From an uncultured Eubacteriales bacterium (GTDB taxonomy: Bacteria > Bacillota > Clostridia > Oscillospirales > Acutalibacteraceae): a stretch of DNA of 28,409 bases. Position 1 is the first letter of the stretch. Each line of letters starts with the position of its first letter. Of the stretch, positions 15,760 through 24,163 are shown piece by piece. The notes under the pieces are model-generated. The model worked only from the letters and a program-made list of their open reading frames with translations. It ran no database searches and was not told the DNA's origin. The position numbers and the translations under genes are program-made. Location of the stretch: positions 1 to 28,409 of the forward strand of contig CAKSQS010000034.1 of NCBI GenBank assembly GCA_934486705.1, in the 5' to 3' direction.

Positions 15760-16009
15760 ATGCGAGGATAAAGGAAAGTAGCAAAACTTCCGCTTTAAGA
15801 GAGCCTTCGCCGCGGCTGTAAGCGAGGGCAGGTATGGGTCTTGTGAAGTTCCCTTTTGAGCATCGCGGTTGAAAAACGCAGTAGGCGGCGACGGATGAAC
15901 ACCGTTACAGGTTCTAAAGAGTGTTTGCTCTCGGAGCGAAAATTACGGGTGGTACCGCGGAGACTTTTTGTACTTCGTCCTGTTTTTACAGGGCGGAGTT
16001 TATTTTTTT
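15760..16009 (+). promoter_or_regulatory. T-box riboswitch, phenylalanine specifier
   Basis: The conserved T-box GGGTGGTACCGCGG is at 15947-15960. A specifier TTC (Phe codon) is readable at 15849-15851 within GAAGTTCCC, and the TGGT bulge (15950-15953) would pair with an ACCA tRNA end. A terminator with G-T pairs (about 15972-15998) and a T run (to 16009) follows. Uncharged tRNA-Phe would favour the antiterminator and switch on pheST. Confidence 0.93.
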
Positions 16010-16025
16010 GTGTGGAGGAAAGGCA

Positions 16026-17045
16026 ATGAAAGAGAAGATTGACGCCATAAGAGCGGCTGCAAAGGCTGCCATTGAAAAAACGGCAAGCGAAAACGAAATT
16101 GAAGAATTAAGGGTAAAATATTTAGGTAAAAAGGGCGAGCTTACGGCAATGCTCAAGCAAATGGGCTCGCTTTCACCCGAAGAGCGCCCCGCTATGGGTC
16201 AGCTTGTAAACGAGGCAAAGCAAAGGCTTGAAACGCTTATAGCAGAGAAAAAAACGGAAATGAAGCAAAAAGCCACCGAGGCAAAGCTTAAAGCCGAAAC
16301 AATAGATATTACCATGCCCGCAAAAGAGGTTGAAACGGGCGGTATTCACCCGCTTAACCACGTTGTAAACGATATGATAGATATTTTTCAATCTATGGGC
16401 TTTGACGTGGTAGACGGACCTGAGGTTGAAACCGACCACTATAATTTTGAGTGCTTAAACGTTCCGGCGGATCACCCCGCGCGCGATATGCAGGACACCT
16501 TCTATTTAGGCGAAAACCTGCTTTTGCGCACCCAGACCTCCGCCGCGCAGATAAGAACAATGGAAACAAGAAAACCGCCTATACGCGTTATATGCCCCGG
16601 CAGAGTGTACCGCGCTGACGAAGTTGACGCTACCCACTCCCCCGTTTTCCACCAGCTTGAAGGTCTTGTGGTTGATAAGGGCATTACCATGTGCGACCTT
16701 AAGGGCGTGCTTGAGCAGTTTGCAAGAGAAATTTACGGCAAGGATACAAAGGTGCGTTTCCGCCCCTCGTTCTTCCCGTTTACAGAGCCGAGCGTTGAGG
16801 TGGATGTTTCCTGCAGCGAGTGCGGGGGCAAGGGCTGCCGCGTTTGCAAGGGCGCGGGCTGGATAGAAATTTTGGGCGCGGGTATGGTGCACCCGAACGT
16901 TCTGCGCTCCTGCGGAATTGACCCCGATGTTTACACGGGTTTTGCATTCGGCATAGGTATTGACCGAATTACCACAACACGCTATAAAATAAGCGATATC
17001 CGCCTGCTTTTCGAGAACGACAAGCGTTTCTTAGAGCAGTTTTAA
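16026..17045 (+). CDS. pheS: phenylalanyl-tRNA synthetase alpha subunit
   Basis: A 339-aa catalytic subunit of the alpha2-beta2 enzyme that charges tRNA-Phe. It has the N-terminal coiled-coil arm (1-90) and a class II core with GFDVVDGPEVE, RTQTSAAQIR (motif region), VFHQLEGLVVD and the motif 3 block GFAFGIGIDRI. A CSEC...CRVCK cysteine loop before GWIEILGAGMVHP is usual for bacterial PheS. The ATG at 16026 is chosen over an in-frame ATG at 15921 because the latter lies inside the T-box; GGAGGAAAGG is just before 16026 and the resulting length is the family norm. pheT follows 14 bases later. Confidence 0.97.
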   Translation: MKEKIDAIRAAAKAAIEKTASENEIEELRVKYLGKKGELTAMLKQMGSLSPEERPAMGQLVNEAKQRLETLIAEKKTEMKQKATEAKLKAETIDITMPAKEVETGGIHPLNHVVNDMIDIFQSMGFDVVDGPEVETDHYNFECLNVPADHPARDMQDTFYLGENLLLRTQTSAAQIRTMETRKPPIRVICPGRVYRADEVDATHSPVFHQLEGLVVDKGITMCDLKGVLEQFAREIYGKDTKVRFRPSFFPFTEPSVEVDVSCSECGGKGCRVCKGAGWIEILGAGMVHPNVLRSCGIDPDVYTGFAFGIGIDRITTTRYKISDIRLLFENDKRFLEQF

Positions 17046-17059
17046 GGGGGTAAAAACAA

Positions 17060-19450
17060 ATGAAAATTTCACTTGAAGCTTTGAAAAGATATGTTGATAT
17101 AAACGTTCCCGTTGAGGAGCTTTGCGACCGTATGGTTATGGCAGGCTTTGAAATTGAGGAGATGGAAAAGCAGGGCGAAAACATAAAAAACGTTGTAGCC
17201 GCTAAAATTTTAAAAATAACTCCGCATGAAAACAGCGACCACTTACAGATATGCCAAATGGACGTGGGTAAGGATGCGCCTGTTCAAATTGTTACGGGCG
17301 CGCAGAATATACACGAGGGCGATTATGTTCCCGCCGCGCTTGACGACAGCTACCTGCCGAACGGCACGCACATTGTTGCGGGCAAGCTGCGCGGCGCAGA
17401 GTCAAACGGTATGCTCTGCTCGGGCGGCGAATTATGCCTTACCGAGGCTGATTACGAGGGTGCGTCGGTTAACGGCATACTTATTTTAAAGGGCGAGCCG
17501 AAGCCGGGTACGGATATGCGCGAGGTTTTGGGGCTTAACGATTATATTATAGACTTCAAAATTACCGCAAACCGCCCCGATTGCAACTGCTTTTTGGGCG
17601 TTGCAAAGGAAATTTCGGTAGTGTTAGACACCGAATTTAAAGCGCCCAAGCCGGAATATAAAACGGTGGGACAGAATATATCTGATTATATAAGCATTGA
17701 GGTGCGCAATTTTGATTTATGCCCCCGCTATATAGGCAGGGTGGTTAAAAACCTGCGCATAAAGGAGTCGCCCGAGTGGATGAAAAAAGCCATAACCGCC
17801 TCGGGTATGCGCCCCATTAACAATATTGTTGATATTACAAACTTTGTAATGCTTGAAACGGGTCAGCCCATGCACGCCTTTAACTATAACGATATAGGCG
17901 GGCACAAAATAATCGTTCGCAACGCCGAAGAGGGCGAGACCATAACCACGCTTGACGACACCGACCACAATTTAACCCCCGATATGCTGGTTATTGCAGA
18001 CGGCGAAAAGCCCTCGTGCCTTGCGGGTATAATGGGCGGCAAGGAAAGCGAAATTGAAAGCGATACCACCGATTTATTCTTAGAATCGGCAAAGTTCCGC
18101 CGCGATAACATACGTCACACGGGCAGAGCGCTCGGTATTCGCACCGAAGCCAGCGGCAGATACGAGCGTGGCGTTGATATTATGAACGTTTCCTACGCTA
18201 TGGAGCGCGCTTTGCAGCTTATTTCAGAGCTTGACGCGGGCGATATTATAGACGGCGAAATTGACCTTAACAACGGTCTGCCCGAGGAAAGAATTATAAA
18301 CGTTACCACCGATAAAATTATGGAGCTTATCGGCGTAGATGTGCCCGATGAAAAAATAGTTTCTATTTTAAACAGTCTCCACCTGCCCACCACCGCAAAC
18401 GGCAAGGAGCTTACGGTGCGCGTGCCCTCTATACGCGACGATATTGAGGGCAGAGCCGATTTAGCCGAAGAGGTTATGCGAATTTACGGCTATGACCACA
18501 TTATAGGCAAGCCCATGCGCGGCGATGTGGTGCGCGGCAAAAAGCTGCCCGAGCGCATAAAGTGCGATAAAATAAAGGACTTTATGACCGCCGCAGGCGC
18601 ACGTGAAATTGCAACCTATTCGTTTATAAGCTCCGCCGCTATTGATACCCTGCTGTTAGATGAAAGCGACGAACGACGCCGACAAATTAAAATAATAAAC
18701 CCGCTCGGCGACGAATATTCTACAATGCGCACACAGCTTACAACAAGTATGCTGTCGGTTCTGGCAACCAACATTAACCGCAAGATAACAGACGGCAGAT
18801 TTTACGAGATTTCAAAGCGTTTTATTGCAAAACAGCTGCCCATAACCGAGCAGCCCGACGAGATACCCACAATGTCGGTGGGAATTTACGGCAAGGATGA
18901 AGATTTCTTCACCTTAAAGGGCATAATAGAGGGTGTAATGCGGCTTTGCGGCGCGCACACGCAGTATGAAGTGAGCAACGAACCGTATCTTCACCCGGGC
19001 AGACAGGCGCTTGTTAAGGCAAACAACACTGTTGCCGCCGTTTTCGGCGAGCTGCACCCGTCGGTTGCGGCAGAATACGGCATTGACTGCCGTGTATACG
19101 TTGCGGAAATCAAGCTTGATGTATTGCTCGGCATAAACAAGCGCAAAACCGTTTACAAGCCGCTGCCCAAGTTCCCCGCTGTTGAGCGCGATTTTGCAAT
19201 GCTCTGCGATAAGGACTTACCCGTAGGCGCGCTTGAAAAGGCGATTACCAAGGGCGCGGGCAGGCTGCTTGAAAGGTTAGAACTTTTCGACGTATACTCC
19301 GGCTCGCAAATACCCGAGGGCAAAAAGAGCGTGGCTTACAGCGTATGGCTGAGGTCTGCCGACGCAACGCTTTCCGATAAAGAAATTGATACGGTAAACG
19401 CCGCAATAATTAAAAATCTTGAAAGCGCGGGCGCAGAGCTCAGAAAATAG
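17060..19450 (+). CDS. pheT: phenylalanyl-tRNA synthetase beta subunit
   Basis: A 796-aa beta subunit. In order: EMAP-like tRNA-binding domain (about 40-150, with HENSDHLQICQMDVG), B3/B4 editing domain (about 210-390, with GQPMHAFNYNDI), B5 domain (about 400-475), a catalytic-like domain, and the C-terminal ferredoxin-fold anticodon-binding domain (about 700-795, ending in KPLPKFPAVERDFAMLCDK and SAGAEL regions). Length is normal. RBS AAGGGGGT precedes ATG 17060. It is co-transcribed with pheS under T-box control. A new promoter lies directly after its stop. Confidence 0.97.
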   Translation: MKISLEALKRYVDINVPVEELCDRMVMAGFEIEEMEKQGENIKNVVAAKILKITPHENSDHLQICQMDVGKDAPVQIVTGAQNIHEGDYVPAALDDSYLPNGTHIVAGKLRGAESNGMLCSGGELCLTEADYEGASVNGILILKGEPKPGTDMREVLGLNDYIIDFKITANRPDCNCFLGVAKEISVVLDTEFKAPKPEYKTVGQNISDYISIEVRNFDLCPRYIGRVVKNLRIKESPEWMKKAITASGMRPINNIVDITNFVMLETGQPMHAFNYNDIGGHKIIVRNAEEGETITTLDDTDHNLTPDMLVIADGEKPSCLAGIMGGKESEIESDTTDLFLESAKFRRDNIRHTGRALGIRTEASGRYERGVDIMNVSYAMERALQLISELDAGDIIDGEIDLNNGLPEERIINVTTDKIMELIGVDVPDEKIVSILNSLHLPTTANGKELTVRVPSIRDDIEGRADLAEEVMRIYGYDHIIGKPMRGDVVRGKKLPERIKCDKIKDFMTAAGAREIATYSFISSAAIDTLLLDESDERRRQIKIINPLGDEYSTMRTQLTTSMLSVLATNINRKITDGRFYEISKRFIAKQLPITEQPDEIPTMSVGIYGKDEDFFTLKGIIEGVMRLCGAHTQYEVSNEPYLHPGRQALVKANNTVAAVFGELHPSVAAEYGIDCRVYVAEIKLDVLLGINKRKTVYKPLPKFPAVERDFAMLCDKDLPVGALEKAITKGAGRLLERLELFDVYSGSQIPEGKKSVAYSVWLRSADATLSDKEIDTVNAAIIKNLESAGAELRK

Positions 19451-19453
19451 TGC

Positions 19454-19482
19454 TTGAAGTTTTTTTAAAAAAGGTATAAAAT
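19454..19482 (+). promoter_or_regulatory. promoter of ireB
   Basis: TTGAAG (19454-19459), 17 bases, TAAAAT (19477-19482), 31 bases before the ireB start. Confidence 0.65.
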
Positions 19483-19512
19483 AATTATAAACAGTTGTGA
19501 GAGGTGTAATTT

Positions 19513-19758
19513 ATGAATGACAGAACAATGACCTTTTCAATAGGCGACCAAACAGAGCAGGAAATAAGGAATATTTTAACCTTGGTTTATGACGCGCTGA
19601 AAGAAAAAGGCTACAACCCGATAAATCAGATAGTCGGATATATTTTGTCCGAAGACCCGACTTATATTACAACCCACAACAATGCGCGCAATCTTATAAG
19701 AAAGATTGACCGCGATACGCTCTTACAGTCGCTTGTAAAATATTATTTAAGCGCGTAA
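19513..19758 (+). CDS. ireB: IreB family regulatory phosphoprotein (UPF0297)
   Basis: An 81-aa protein with the family signature: MTFSIGD near the start, ILTLVYDALKEKGYNPINQIVGYILSEDP as the central block and ARNLIRKIDRD toward the end. In Enterococcus faecalis IreB is phosphorylated on N-terminal threonines by the PASTA kinase IreK and influences cephalosporin resistance; Thr5 and Thr7 here are candidates for the same sites. In many Firmicutes it sits with ruvX and near alaS, whereas here it follows pheT under its own promoter. RBS GAGAGGTG is upstream. Confidence 0.93.
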   Translation: MNDRTMTFSIGDQTEQEIRNILTLVYDALKEKGYNPINQIVGYILSEDPTYITTHNNARNLIRKIDRDTLLQSLVKYYLSA

Positions 19759-19771
19759 GGGGGATATTTGT

Positions 19772-20209
19772 ATGAAAAAGCTGCTTTACATTCTCCTTTT
19801 TCTGCAAATCATCAGCGGAGCATTCATATTCTTTCTGCTTATCGGAAGCAATGCTTTTACGGCTATTATTGCAGGCTTTAGCAGTCTTCTGCAAATAGCC
19901 CTTACATTTTCCGTAATATGCAATACCGAAGGCGTAGAACAGTTGAGCGAAGAAACCTTTTGGCTCAGAACAAAGCTTAAAGAACTTGAGAATGTAGTAA
20001 ATCCCTATAATTCGCCGGAGTCTGCCGTACCTGCGGCATACCATGGTGAAGCCGCCCGCGGCACTTGGGAATGTGTAAAATGCGGCACAGTAAACAAGGC
20101 GGGAACGGACACCTGCCAAAGCTGCGATGCCGCTTATTCGGCTGAAATAAACCCCACAAGCAACCCCTATGCCAAAAAGAAACCGCGCGTAAGCAGGTTT
20201 GTAAAATAA
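19772..20209 (+). CDS. small membrane protein with RanBP2-type zinc finger
   Basis: A 145-aa protein I cannot assign to a named family. Two hydrophobic helices (about 4-26 and 29-50) are followed by a short helical stretch and a Pro/Ala linker. Then comes a zinc finger, W99-x-C101-x2-C104-x3-N108-x6-C115-x2-C118, which fits the RanBP2 zinc-finger consensus exactly. A basic tail (KKKPRVSRFVK) ends it. It begins 13 bases after ireB with a strong AGGGGGAT ribosome site, so the two are probably co-transcribed. The zinc finger should face the cytoplasm if both helices form a hairpin. Function unknown; protein or RNA binding is possible. Confidence 0.7.
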   Translation: MKKLLYILLFLQIISGAFIFFLLIGSNAFTAIIAGFSSLLQIALTFSVICNTEGVEQLSEETFWLRTKLKELENVVNPYNSPESAVPAAYHGEAARGTWECVKCGTVNKAGTDTCQSCDAAYSAEINPTSNPYAKKKPRVSRFVK

Positions 20210-20219
20210 TTTTAAAAAG

Positions 20220-20265
20220 AAACAGCCGCTGAGAGTTTCCGCAAGGCAACTCTCAGCGGCTGTTT
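20220..20265 (+). terminator. terminator of ireB transcript
   Basis: A perfect 18-bp stem (20220-20237 with 20248-20265) with a 10-base loop; the T run is short. Confidence 0.8.
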
Positions 20266-20593
20266 AACTTAATGAAAAAGCTGTTTTTTTATTTTCCTCT
20301 TTTGCAACAGAAAACGCAAAAGCTATGCATTTGTTAATAAAACCGAATGGAAAGAATTTAACGAGTTTTGCAAAACCAATTTATTAAATATGATAAAAAA
20401 AGAACAAAACGGTTAGATAATACAATCAGGGCGTCAAGCCCCCTTATTTCGGGACAGTCTCCCGTAATTCTTAATATTTTCCATTCAAAAATTACATTAT
20501 CTCGGTCAATGCTTTACATTGCTCCGATTTATTTTCGACTATATGCATTGCTTTCGGAATACCGATGGCAAATATTGTTGCCACAGTAATACC
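20266..20593. other. gene-free AT-rich stretch with inverted repeats and possible gene debris
   Basis: No convincing gene. The region lies between convergent transcripts. A 9-bp inverted repeat GAATGGAAA (20345-20353) / TTTCCATTC (20478-20486) frames 142 bases, inside which are two small hairpins (20429-20441 and 20450-20464). One plus-strand frame is open to a stop at 20414-20416, and a 30-codon minus-strand frame with a GTG start (20584-20492) follows the end of the 750-aa gene. These could be decayed gene ends or a miniature element; evidence is thin. Confidence 0.3.
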
Positions 20594-22846
20594 TCAATCA
20601 TATATAGTTATAAGTAATAAGCCATTATTATTTTTAACCGAATAATTCTTTTTTGATATTATTTTGATTTGTTCAGGAGCTTTTACGCATATATTCTTAG
20701 ATATATCACCTATGTAAAGAATTTCAAAATCAGCCGCATACGGAATAATAACGCCTTTTTCCGTATGAGCCCCAATTGTGTAACACGATAATACTGCTAC
20801 GGTTTTAAACCATGTTTCAAAGCCTCTTGCAAATACATATCTTGAAATGGTAGTATCCGGTCTTTTGGGGAAACCCGAGCAATCCGAAAAATCAACGCTT
20901 TCGCCGCTTTCTGCAAGCGCTCCCGATGAAATAGGCTCATACTGGTAAATTGCGTACATATTTCCGCCCGAATCTTCCTTTGCGAGATTAGTCATAAAGC
21001 AGTTATACGAATCAAGCAGCCGCTTATCGTCGTGGGTGAGCAGGGCGAACCAATACTCCGCCTCGGCGCGCCAGACAGACCAGGCGTGACCGTAGCACAC
21101 CGCGGGCCCGTCGGAATTACCCTCCCAAATTGTTTCCCACCAGCGAAGCGAGGACCTGAACATAACGGGGTGCGACGTAAAAACGGTAAAGGCGTCGTGT
21201 ATTTTTAAGATTTTTTCCGCATAATCAAGATACTCTTTTTTGTTTTTAATAAACTGCGCTACATAAAGCACGGTAAGTGCCGAGCATGACATAGAGCCCT
21301 CCTCAACCTCGGTATTGACCCGCTCGTTAAAGCCGCCCTCAGTCGGGAAATTCAAATCGCGTTTCACTACAAAATCAGCAATTTTTTCCGCGCATTGCTC
21401 AAAAAAGCGGAATCTGTCATCGCCGAGCTCTTTAAGCAGCACAGCCATATCCGCAATGGGTATTACCATACAGGTAACTGTGGTATAATCGGCAATTTCT
21501 GCCGTAGCGCCGTCGCTGCCGCGGCGTAAAATCGCCCCTTTGGGGGATAGATCGTCCCTAAGTCTTCTTTGCAGCACCTTAACCGCAAATTCAAGGTATT
21601 TTTTATCCCCGAAAACACGGTATGCGTCAAGCAGAATATTTACGCCGTTATATGCCTCCTGAATACGGCTTGAATTATGTGTCAGGCAATTGTCATCATA
21701 GGTGCAGCCGTATATAGGGCAATCACAGTTACCTGTAATTATATCCAACATATTTTTCACATCGCCCGCTATCGGCTCGCATATTCCGAAAGCGCGCATA
21801 TACCGCAGATCCGCCCAGCACCACATAGCGTGCTCGCATAGGTTATAGTCCTCATACCCGCGATAGGTTAAATGCGTAGGCTTAAATATTTCCTTGCCCT
21901 CTGCGGTTTTTCCTATTATAATATCTCTGTTTTGCTTTACCGAAAGGCAGGCGCGGCGGAACATATAGTTAAGCCCGTCATGAATAAAAAAGCTGCAATC
22001 CGCACCCGCAACGCTTCCGTTATAAGGCGTTGCGGTGTATATTCCGTATTCATCGGGAGTAAAGAATGTGTTTTTCAATATCTCTTTTTTCCCCGACGGG
22101 GCGGTGACCGTAATTTTATCCCATTCGCCTATGCCGGAAAAGCCGAACGGCTGATTTTTATACCCGCTTGCGGTTTCATAGTAAAGCGCGGGTATACCCC
22201 ACAGCCCGCTTGCCTTTTCAAGTGCCTTGCGGTAGGTGCTTACCGCCTTTATATGCAGCCTTACCCTTTTCTCTGCTCTTGTCTGTCTTCCGTAAGCCCT
22301 ATCGAATTGAGAAAGAAACTGTATGCCCATAATATAGTGCCCGCAAAGGAAATCCGAATAATTTATTCTGTAGCCGTCCGTTTCGTTCTCTGCAATGCAA
22401 ACCAGATTTTTCCCGTCGGGTCGAACAAGATAAAACATAAGGTGCTTGCCATCCGCCGTGCGGTAGGGGCTTGAAGCGGTAAACTGGTGCTCCCAGGAAT
22501 TATTCTTTTGCCCCATAAAGCTGAACGGCAGGGAAATTCCGCAGGCGCTTACATCATCGTTTGTAAAATTTATTTCCAATGCAATTCCGCCGTCTGTTTC
22601 CTCCGCCTTTAAGGAAACCCCAAATTCTTTGTTTGACAGTATGCCGTTTTCCGTTTCGGTATAGGGAACGGAATAATCGTTATACGGTGTAAATTCGGGC
22701 TTTTTCTCTTTGGTTATATCCTGCGATTTAAGGGTATACACGGGTTTCCCGAAATTGCCGCTGCCGTCGGTTATATCAACAGGGGTATCATACCGCATAT
22801 CATAAACGGCGGCAATTCGGCAATTTTCTGTTTTCAATTTCAGCAT
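20594..22846 (-). CDS. uncharacterised 750-aa probable six-hairpin carbohydrate-active enzyme
   Basis: A 750-aa cytoplasmic protein without signal peptide that I cannot place in a named glycosidase or lyase family. The first about 310 residues look beta-rich (GISLPFSFMGQ, EHQFTASSPYRT). From about 330 to 700 it is helical and rich in Trp/Tyr, like an (alpha/alpha)6 toroid: EHAMWCWADLRYM, THNSSRIQEAYNGVNILLDA (His390, Glu397), MSCSALTVLYVAQF, RWWETIWEGN and GHAWSVWRAEAEYWF (GHAW at 586-589). The sequence then ends in a short beta-rich tail. This is the layout of several intracellular GH and lyase families. It is the last gene of a four-gene operon with GH78-like, GH36-like and GH109-like genes, 28 bases after the GH109-like stop, with AGGAGAAC before its ATG. 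Substrate unknown. Confidence 0.6.
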   Translation of the reverse strand: MLKLKTENCRIAAVYDMRYDTPVDITDGSGNFGKPVYTLKSQDITKEKKPEFTPYNDYSVPYTETENGILSNKEFGVSLKAEETDGGIALEINFTNDDVSACGISLPFSFMGQKNNSWEHQFTASSPYRTADGKHLMFYLVRPDGKNLVCIAENETDGYRINYSDFLCGHYIMGIQFLSQFDRAYGRQTRAEKRVRLHIKAVSTYRKALEKASGLWGIPALYYETASGYKNQPFGFSGIGEWDKITVTAPSGKKEILKNTFFTPDEYGIYTATPYNGSVAGADCSFFIHDGLNYMFRRACLSVKQNRDIIIGKTAEGKEIFKPTHLTYRGYEDYNLCEHAMWCWADLRYMRAFGICEPIAGDVKNMLDIITGNCDCPIYGCTYDDNCLTHNSSRIQEAYNGVNILLDAYRVFGDKKYLEFAVKVLQRRLRDDLSPKGAILRRGSDGATAEIADYTTVTCMVIPIADMAVLLKELGDDRFRFFEQCAEKIADFVVKRDLNFPTEGGFNERVNTEVEEGSMSCSALTVLYVAQFIKNKKEYLDYAEKILKIHDAFTVFTSHPVMFRSSLRWWETIWEGNSDGPAVCYGHAWSVWRAEAEYWFALLTHDDKRLLDSYNCFMTNLAKEDSGGNMYAIYQYEPISSGALAESGESVDFSDCSGFPKRPDTTISRYVFARGFETWFKTVAVLSCYTIGAHTEKGVIIPYAADFEILYIGDISKNICVKAPEQIKIISKKNYSVKNNNGLLLITIYD

Positions 22847-22874
22847 TTATGTTCTCCTAAATAATCCGTACCGT

Positions 22875-24152
22875 TCAGTCGGTAAAGTATATATCTTTTC
22901 CGTTGTTTAATTTATCAAGGTTATATTCGTTATCGGCAATATCCGAGCGCTCTGTCCATTTTCCGCCCGTAAAATCGGGGAAAGCTACGGGCGCGCCGCC
23001 CTTTGCGACCGATTCCTCACTCAAGGCGGTTATGCACATATAGGTTGCCGCGTCGTATACGTCTATAGGCGCGTGCGCTCCCGTTTTAACCGCGTTTACA
23101 AACGCCGCGAAAACCAGGTGGTCTATGCCGCCGTGCATATCCTGCCCCACTCCGCCGTTTTGCCAAAGCGGGTGGTCGTATTCCTTTTCATACTGCGCGG
23201 CATTGCCCCACATCGGCTTCCAGTCCCACTCGTTTTTTGTGTGCTCAGCGTTGCCGTCCAAAAATACGCTGTCGTTATCCTCCATATACATACCCTTTGT
23301 GCCGTGCACCTCAAATTTCCGCGAATACGCGTGCGGCAGGGTCGTGTTAAGGGTAAGGCAAACGGTCTGCCCGCCCGCGCATTTAATAACCGTAGTCACA
23401 ACATCGCCCTGCGCGTAATTTATATTGGAAAGCGGGTGCTCCGCGCCCTTTTTTTGTATGGCGTATTCGTGCAGCCCCATTGCCGCAGACGAAACAGAGC
23501 AAAGCGTTAAAAAGCGGTTGCCGTTGTTTATATCAAGAATTTTTGCAATAGGACCTATTTCGTGGGTGGGGTAATTTTCGCAGTTGCGGTGAATATAGTT
23601 GCGCAGCCTATAATGCCGTATTTCCTTGCCGCTTGTAATTTCTTCCCTTAAATCGTGGCAGTAAGCGCCCGAGCAGTGCATAATATTGCCCAAAACGCCC
23701 TTGCGCGCCATATTAAGCGCCATAAGCTCACGCCTGCCGTAGCAGCAGTTTTCCATAAGCATAAGCTCTGTGCCTGTTTCCTCATAGGCGCGCACAAGCT
23801 TGTAGCAGTCGTCAAGCGAATATGCTCCGCCCGCTTCGAGTCCTACATATTTACCCGCGTACATTGCCGCCACGGCAACCTCGGCGTGCGCCTCCCACGA
23901 TACGGCAATATACACCGCGTCAAGCTCCTTAATTTTAAGCAGCTCCTTATAATCGGTAAGCTCGGCAGGGCGCGGAAATCCCGCCTTTTCTATTTTTTCC
24001 GCCGCTGCGCTCACCCTATCGGGCAAAAGGTCGCAAACCGCGATTATTTCTATGCCCGCGCCGTCTTTCATCATTGGTATTATAGGGTTTTCCAGCATTA
24101 CGTCCCCGCGCTGACCGAGCCCTATTATGCCTATTTTTATATTTTCTTTCAT
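22875..24152 (-). CDS. Gfo/Idh/MocA-fold protein, GH109-like NAD-dependent glycosidase candidate
   Basis: A 425-aa protein. The N-terminal Rossmann domain has IGIIGLGQRGDVML (7-20) and the C-terminal alpha/beta domain begins near 125. Dehydrogenases of this fold carry an E-K-P motif with the catalytic lysine; here the equivalent place reads GLEAGGAYS (about 104-112), with no lysine. The block YCHDLRE (164-170) followed by NYIHRNCENYPTHEIGP (185-201) and NNGNRF resembles GH109, whose members use bound NAD+ to cleave glycosidic bonds (alpha-N-acetylgalactosaminidase is the type activity). An upstream in-frame ATG (24251) would add 33 basic residues overlapping the previous gene. ATG 24152 is preferred because AAGGAG lies seven bases ahead. 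No Tat or Sec signal. Activity and sugar are not proven. Confidence 0.8.
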   Translation of the reverse strand: MKENIKIGIIGLGQRGDVMLENPIIPMMKDGAGIEIIAVCDLLPDRVSAAAEKIEKAGFPRPAELTDYKELLKIKELDAVYIAVSWEAHAEVAVAAMYAGKYVGLEAGGAYSLDDCYKLVRAYEETGTELMLMENCCYGRRELMALNMARKGVLGNIMHCSGAYCHDLREEITSGKEIRHYRLRNYIHRNCENYPTHEIGPIAKILDINNGNRFLTLCSVSSAAMGLHEYAIQKKGAEHPLSNINYAQGDVVTTVIKCAGGQTVCLTLNTTLPHAYSRKFEVHGTKGMYMEDNDSVFLDGNAEHTKNEWDWKPMWGNAAQYEKEYDHPLWQNGGVGQDMHGGIDHLVFAAFVNAVKTGAHAPIDVYDAATYMCITALSEESVAKGGAPVAFPDFTGGKWTERSDIADNEYNLDKLNNGKDIYFTD

Positions 24153-24163
24153 AGCACTTCTCC

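Noticed and set aside
15921..16025. 35-residue N-terminal extension of PheS from ATG 15921
   Set aside because: This stretch contains the T-box sequence and its terminator; ATG 16026 has a strong ribosome site and gives the family length.
20368..20589. 73-codon plus-strand frame after the ireB terminator
   Set aside because: No good start (preceded by no ribosome site), no motif, AT-rich intergenic composition.
21872..22474. 200-codon plus-strand frame
   Set aside because: Antisense to the 750-aa enzyme and without motifs; explained by codon bias of the real gene.
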